The translations under genes were made by a program, and so were the position numbers. The notes under the pieces are model-generated. The model worked only from the letters and a program-made list of their open reading frames with translations, was not told the origin of the DNA and made no database searches. Positions 14,213 through 16,055 of a stretch of DNA of 16,055 nucleotides are shown here, in pieces; within the stretch, counting starts at the first letter, position 1, and the number at the start of each line of letters is the position of its first letter. The stretch is from UM-FILTER-42-14 sp964586055 (GTDB lineage: Bacteria > Patescibacteriota > Microgenomatia > UBA1400 > PJMF01). The stretch covers positions 1 to 16,055 of the forward strand of contig CAZPFX010000018.1 of the NCBI GenBank assembly GCA_964586055.1, in the 5' to 3' direction.

Positions 14213-14550
14213 AAAGCGTGCGGATCACTGACTTCTGGACCCGTGTGCTTTAATTTTTCATTTTCTATCTCGAGCTGATGAACTCTTTTTGTCAAAGAAA
14301 GTATTTCATCTTGACCAGTTTTTATTTCTTTACTCTTATCCCGCAGCTTAAAATAGGTTGAGATGCCGGTTAGTGATTGCATGACGTAAGACAAAATTAG
14401 ACCTGTCAGCAATGAGCCAACAATAACATAGAAAAGAGGTACGTCAGAAATTGTATACTGACCAAAACTTAGCGATACTTGTTCCAAGTTATATCTAGAG
14501 ATGTACGTCAATGCGGATCCCGCTAGCAAGAGGAAAATGATCTGTAACAT
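14209..14550 (-). CDS. LapA-domain (DUF1049-like) membrane protein
   Basis: This 113-residue protein has an N-terminal membrane span (1-18) and a second span (about 37-63) separated by a short loop LEQVSLSFGQYTISDVPLF. A C-terminal cytoplasmic coiled coil (about 75-102) follows. That layout matches the lipopolysaccharide-assembly protein A domain, which is also found in organisms without LPS, where its role is unclear. The ribosome site GAGG lies 7 nt before the ATG, inside the last codons of the upstream gene. The stop overlaps the NUDIX start. Confidence 0.75.
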   Translation of the reverse strand: MLQIIFLLLAGSALTYISRYNLEQVSLSFGQYTISDVPLFYVIVGSLLTGLILSYVMQSLTGISTYFKLRDKSKEIKTGQDEILSLTKRVHQLEIENEKLKHTGPEVSDPHAL

Positions 14551-14552
14551 GT

Positions 14553-14801
14553 TTAACCTCTTATTAGCCTGGCCACAGAGATAACGACCATGGCGCCGAC
14601 GACAGCCACAGCGACGCTGTAGAAGTTAAAACCAGTGACTCCAGGCATTCCGAAGAATGGCATAAGGTATCCGGCAACAATCGACCCAACAATGCCCATG
14701 ACAATATTTCCAAGCGCGCCTTGTCGAGCGTCTGTGTTCATAAACATTGAGGAGATCCATCCGACAATTGCTCCAAAAAGTATCCAAAGTAGTAGTCCCA
14801 T
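14553..14801 (-). CDS. GlsB/YeaQ/YmgE-family small membrane protein
   Basis: This 82-residue protein is almost entirely hydrophobic, with three spans separated by short Gly-rich turns. The N-terminal LLWILFGAIVGWISSMFM, then QGALGNIVMGIVGSIVAGYLM and the C-terminal VAVVGAMVVISVARLI match the transglycosylase-associated family, stress-linked inner-membrane proteins of unknown biochemical function. A good ribosome site (AAGAAGG, 7 nt before the ATG) supports the start. It follows the small ribbon-helix-helix gene by 17 nt and precedes the LapA-domain gene by 2 nt. Confidence 0.88.
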   Translation of the reverse strand: MGLLLWILFGAIVGWISSMFMNTDARQGALGNIVMGIVGSIVAGYLMPFFGMPGVTGFNFYSVAVAVVGAMVVISVARLIRG

Positions 14802-14818
14802 AAGTGCCTTCTTTCTAT

Positions 14819-14995
14819 TTATTCCTTGATTTTTTCAATCACTATTTTTTCTGGCAAATATTCAGTTAATGACTTCTCAACAAGTTGAGCCAAAGTCATA
14901 TCTTCTATAATCGCTGCCGCTTTGGCATGCTTGATGACAGAAGGCTTGAGGAATAAGGTTAAGCGTTGTTTTGAAGTATTTGACATACTACACAT
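14819..14995 (-). CDS. 58-residue ribbon-helix-helix (CopG/Arc-like) protein
   Basis: This small ORF encodes a short strand KQRLTLFLKPS (9-19), helix VIKHAKAAAIIEDM and helix TLAQLVEKSLTEYLPEK, the strand-helix-helix order of MetJ/Arc-type DNA-binding dimers, here followed by a short charged tail IVIEKIKE. The first ATG at 14995 has a GGTGG nearby that could bind ribosomes. An alternative ATG at 14986 lies 7 nt after a TACTAT hexamer and would be leaderless. It probably leads the unit with the GlsB-type and LapA genes and may regulate it or form an antitoxin-like protein; no toxin gene is adjacent. It faces the XRE gene across a 100-bp divergent region. Confidence 0.75.
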   Translation of the reverse strand: MCSMSNTSKQRLTLFLKPSVIKHAKAAAIIEDMTLAQLVEKSLTEYLPEKIVIEKIKE

Positions 14996-15057
14996 AGTAC
15001 CACCATTTGAATCAGTTGTATGTAAGGAACTTAGAAACTATCGGCTATTCAAAACCC

Positions 15058-15089
15058 TTGAATCTTTAGCATAACTATGCTAGTATAAA
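15058..15089 (+). promoter_or_regulatory. promoter of the XRE-type regulator
   Basis: TTGAAT (15058-15063) pairs at 17 nt with TAGTAT (15081-15086); the better -10, TATAAA (15084-15089), is 20 nt away and ends 6 nt before the ATG at 15096. Either way the leader is very short or absent. The divergent gap (14996-15095) holds little else. Confidence 0.55.
15067..15082. promoter_or_regulatory. palindromic operator before the XRE-type regulator
   Basis: TAGCATA-AC-TATGCTA is a perfect 7-bp inverted repeat in the promoter spacer, touching the -10. A dimeric HTH protein binding here would block transcription, so autoregulation by the XRE protein is the simplest reading (inferred). Confidence 0.65.
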
Positions 15090-15095
15090 AATACT

Positions 15096-15320
15096 ATGAT
15101 AAGTATGACAGTTTCAAAAAATACTATTGGTTCAAATATCAAGAGTAGGAGAAAAAACCAAAATTTATCTCAAGAACAATTAGCCAGTAATGCAGGTATC
15201 AAGTATTCAAATTTAGTTAAAATTGAAAACTCTCTAATAAACAAGCCGTCAGTGCATACGATATATCGTATTGCAAAATCATTAGATACGACTGTCGAAA
15301 ACCTTATCGAAGCGAAATAA
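15096..15320 (+). CDS. XRE-type helix-turn-helix regulator
   Basis: This 74-residue protein is a single HTH_3/Cro-C1 domain. The core runs IGSNIKSRRKNQNLSQEQLA, SNAGIKYSNLVKIEN (recognition helix about residues 33-45), then SVHTIYRIAKSLDTTVENLI, the usual five-helix pattern ending with the conserved LDTTVENLI. No effector domain is attached, so it should act as a small DNA-binding dimer. Starts at ATG 15096 or 15105 are both possible; the former is placed 6 nt after TATAAA. It is followed after 8 nt by a protein of unproved function, probably cotranscribed. Its own upstream palindrome suggests autorepression. Confidence 0.88.
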   Translation: MISMTVSKNTIGSNIKSRRKNQNLSQEQLASNAGIKYSNLVKIENSLINKPSVHTIYRIAKSLDTTVENLIEAK

Positions 15321-15328
15321 GGAAGTCT

Positions 15329-15721
15329 GTGGGAAGAAAGAATAAAGAGAAAATGATTAGCAATGAAAATAAAGTAATAATGAAGATACACTCCGTCTTC
15401 CCTTTTGATTTATTCCCCAATTCGATTATTTTGAAAAAAAATAAGATAGATATTATTCATAGGCCATTTTTCTTTGCGAGAAATGTCTTCACTGTTTTTA
15501 TTAGTGACATCAGAACAATAATCATTAGTAGCGGTCCGTTTTTTGCCACTTTGTCTTTTGAGTTAAAAGGCATGAACAATGATCAGAATCCCAACCCCAC
15601 TCGTTTTTTAAGAAAAAAGGATGCAAGACAATTGAGAAAATTAGCGCTTAGTTTCTGTGAAGTCCAATCTATTCAAAGTCAAAAAAAGACTTCTAAGAAA
15701 GTGAAGTCAAATAATAATTAG
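15329..15721 (+). CDS. uncharacterised protein, possible bacterial PH-like fold
   Basis: I do not firmly recognise this protein (130 residues from GTG 15329, or 122 from ATG 15353). The GTG has AAGGAAG 5 nt before it, so it is taken as the start. The central part (about 25-105) alternates short strands: VFPFDLFPNSIILKKNKIDI, RPFFFARNVFTVFISDIRTI, IISSGPFFATLSFEL. It ends in a helix rich in Arg and Lys (RKKDARQLRKLALSF) and a basic low-complexity tail. A strand-rich core closed by one helix resembles bacterial PH-like domains, but this is only an impression from the pattern. No signal peptide or membrane span. It follows the XRE gene by 8 nt. Confidence 0.6.
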   Translation: MGRKNKEKMISNENKVIMKIHSVFPFDLFPNSIILKKNKIDIIHRPFFFARNVFTVFISDIRTIIISSGPFFATLSFELKGMNNDQNPNPTRFLRKKDARQLRKLALSFCEVQSIQSQKKTSKKVKSNNN

Positions 15722-15767
15722 AATAAAAAGTATATATTCCCGGTATTAAAATAGTAGAAAGGAAACC

Positions 15768-16052
15768 ATGGACACAATGAATCCATACATAACAAAAGCT
15801 GAGGCAGAGCTAGAGAAGCTTTCGGCAGATTTTCAAAAGCTTGCTGCACAAGTAAAATCACAGGTTGCAGATGCAGAGATTGAAGTTAAGCATCAAGAGA
15901 TGAAGAAAAAGCTCGAGCAATCATTGCAAGAAGCAAAGATGCAGATTGAAGCCGTGAAGACATCGACAGAGACTTCTTTTGAAGATTTCAAGAAGAAATA
16001 TGAGGCAACGATGGAAAAAGTTCGATCTAGCTACGACCAATTAACTCAGTAA
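15768..16052 (+). CDS. small coiled-coil protein
   Basis: This 94-residue protein is predicted to be almost wholly helical. From residue 9 on it is rich in Glu, Lys, Gln and Ala with heptad-like spacing (AEAELEKLSADFQKLAAQVK; KKKLEQSLQEAKMQIEAVK) and has no cysteine, signal peptide or membrane span. It looks like a soluble coiled-coil or apolipoprotein-like amphipathic helix. Function is unknown; structural, envelope-associated or chaperone-like roles are all possible. A strong ribosome site (AAAGGA, 4 nt before the ATG) supports the start, and a TAAAAT (15747-15752) may be a -10, without a clear -35. The stop is complete 3 nt before the window ends. Confidence 0.75.
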   Translation: MDTMNPYITKAEAELEKLSADFQKLAAQVKSQVADAEIEVKHQEMKKKLEQSLQEAKMQIEAVKTSTETSFEDFKKKYEATMEKVRSSYDQLTQ

Positions 16053-16055
16053 ATG

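Noticed and set aside
15096..15721. XRE plus 15329 protein as a toxin-antitoxin pair
   Set aside because: The second protein shows no HipA, HigB, RelE or other toxin motif, and its strand-rich pattern fits a non-enzymatic fold better. I cannot support the claim.
1..16055. CRISPR array, insertion sequence or prophage
   Set aside because: No regularly spaced repeats, transposase, integrase or phage structural genes are present on either strand.

Overview
The window looks like part of a small, streamlined bacterial genome, most likely a Patescibacteria (CPR) member. This is an inference (about 0.7), not a demonstrated placement. It rests on very tight gene packing, overlapping stop and start codons, small single-domain proteins, a short housekeeping sigma factor, probable leaderless genes, standard stop-codon use (TGA is a stop), and a tRNA gene interrupted by a group I intron.

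Left part, all on the minus strand and read from high to low coordinates: dnaG, csoR/cstR-like repressor, trxA, trxB, gdhA, rpoD, an NfsB-type nitroreductase, a LysE-family exporter, and a tRNA-Asn(GUU) gene with its own promoter. The dnaG...rpoD order recalls the classical macromolecular-synthesis operon, but a redox and nitrogen cassette (repressor, thioredoxin, thioredoxin reductase, glutamate dehydrogenase) lies between the two. That cassette starts from a clear promoter whose spacer is a perfect CsoR-type operator. The tRNA-Asn gene is split in the anticodon loop by a 245-nt group I intron whose P1 to P9 core can be traced.

Middle part, plus strand (7624-12515): two large multi-pass membrane proteins of GT-C glycosyltransferase type, then glmS, which makes glucosamine-6-phosphate. 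This looks like an envelope or glycan operon. It runs divergently from dnaG out of a 34-bp gap holding a palindrome with a -10 element in each direction. glmS ends convergently, its stop sharing a TTAA with the stop of the next gene.

Right part: a minus-strand series (14995 down to 12512) of a 58-residue ribbon-helix-helix protein, a GlsB/YeaQ-type membrane protein, a LapA-domain membrane protein, a NUDIX hydrolase, an FMN split-barrel (PNPOx-like) protein and a histidine phosphatase. Divergent from it are an XRE-type regulator behind a perfect palindrome, a 122-130-residue protein of unproved family (possibly PH-like), and a short coiled-coil protein.

Most notable are the tRNA-Asn group I intron, the CsoR-family repressor whose ligand pattern (C30, E55, C59) resembles persulfide sensors and which heads a thioredoxin operon, and a recurring -10 hexamer exactly 6 nt before the ATG of genes that start transcription units, which predicts leaderless mRNAs.
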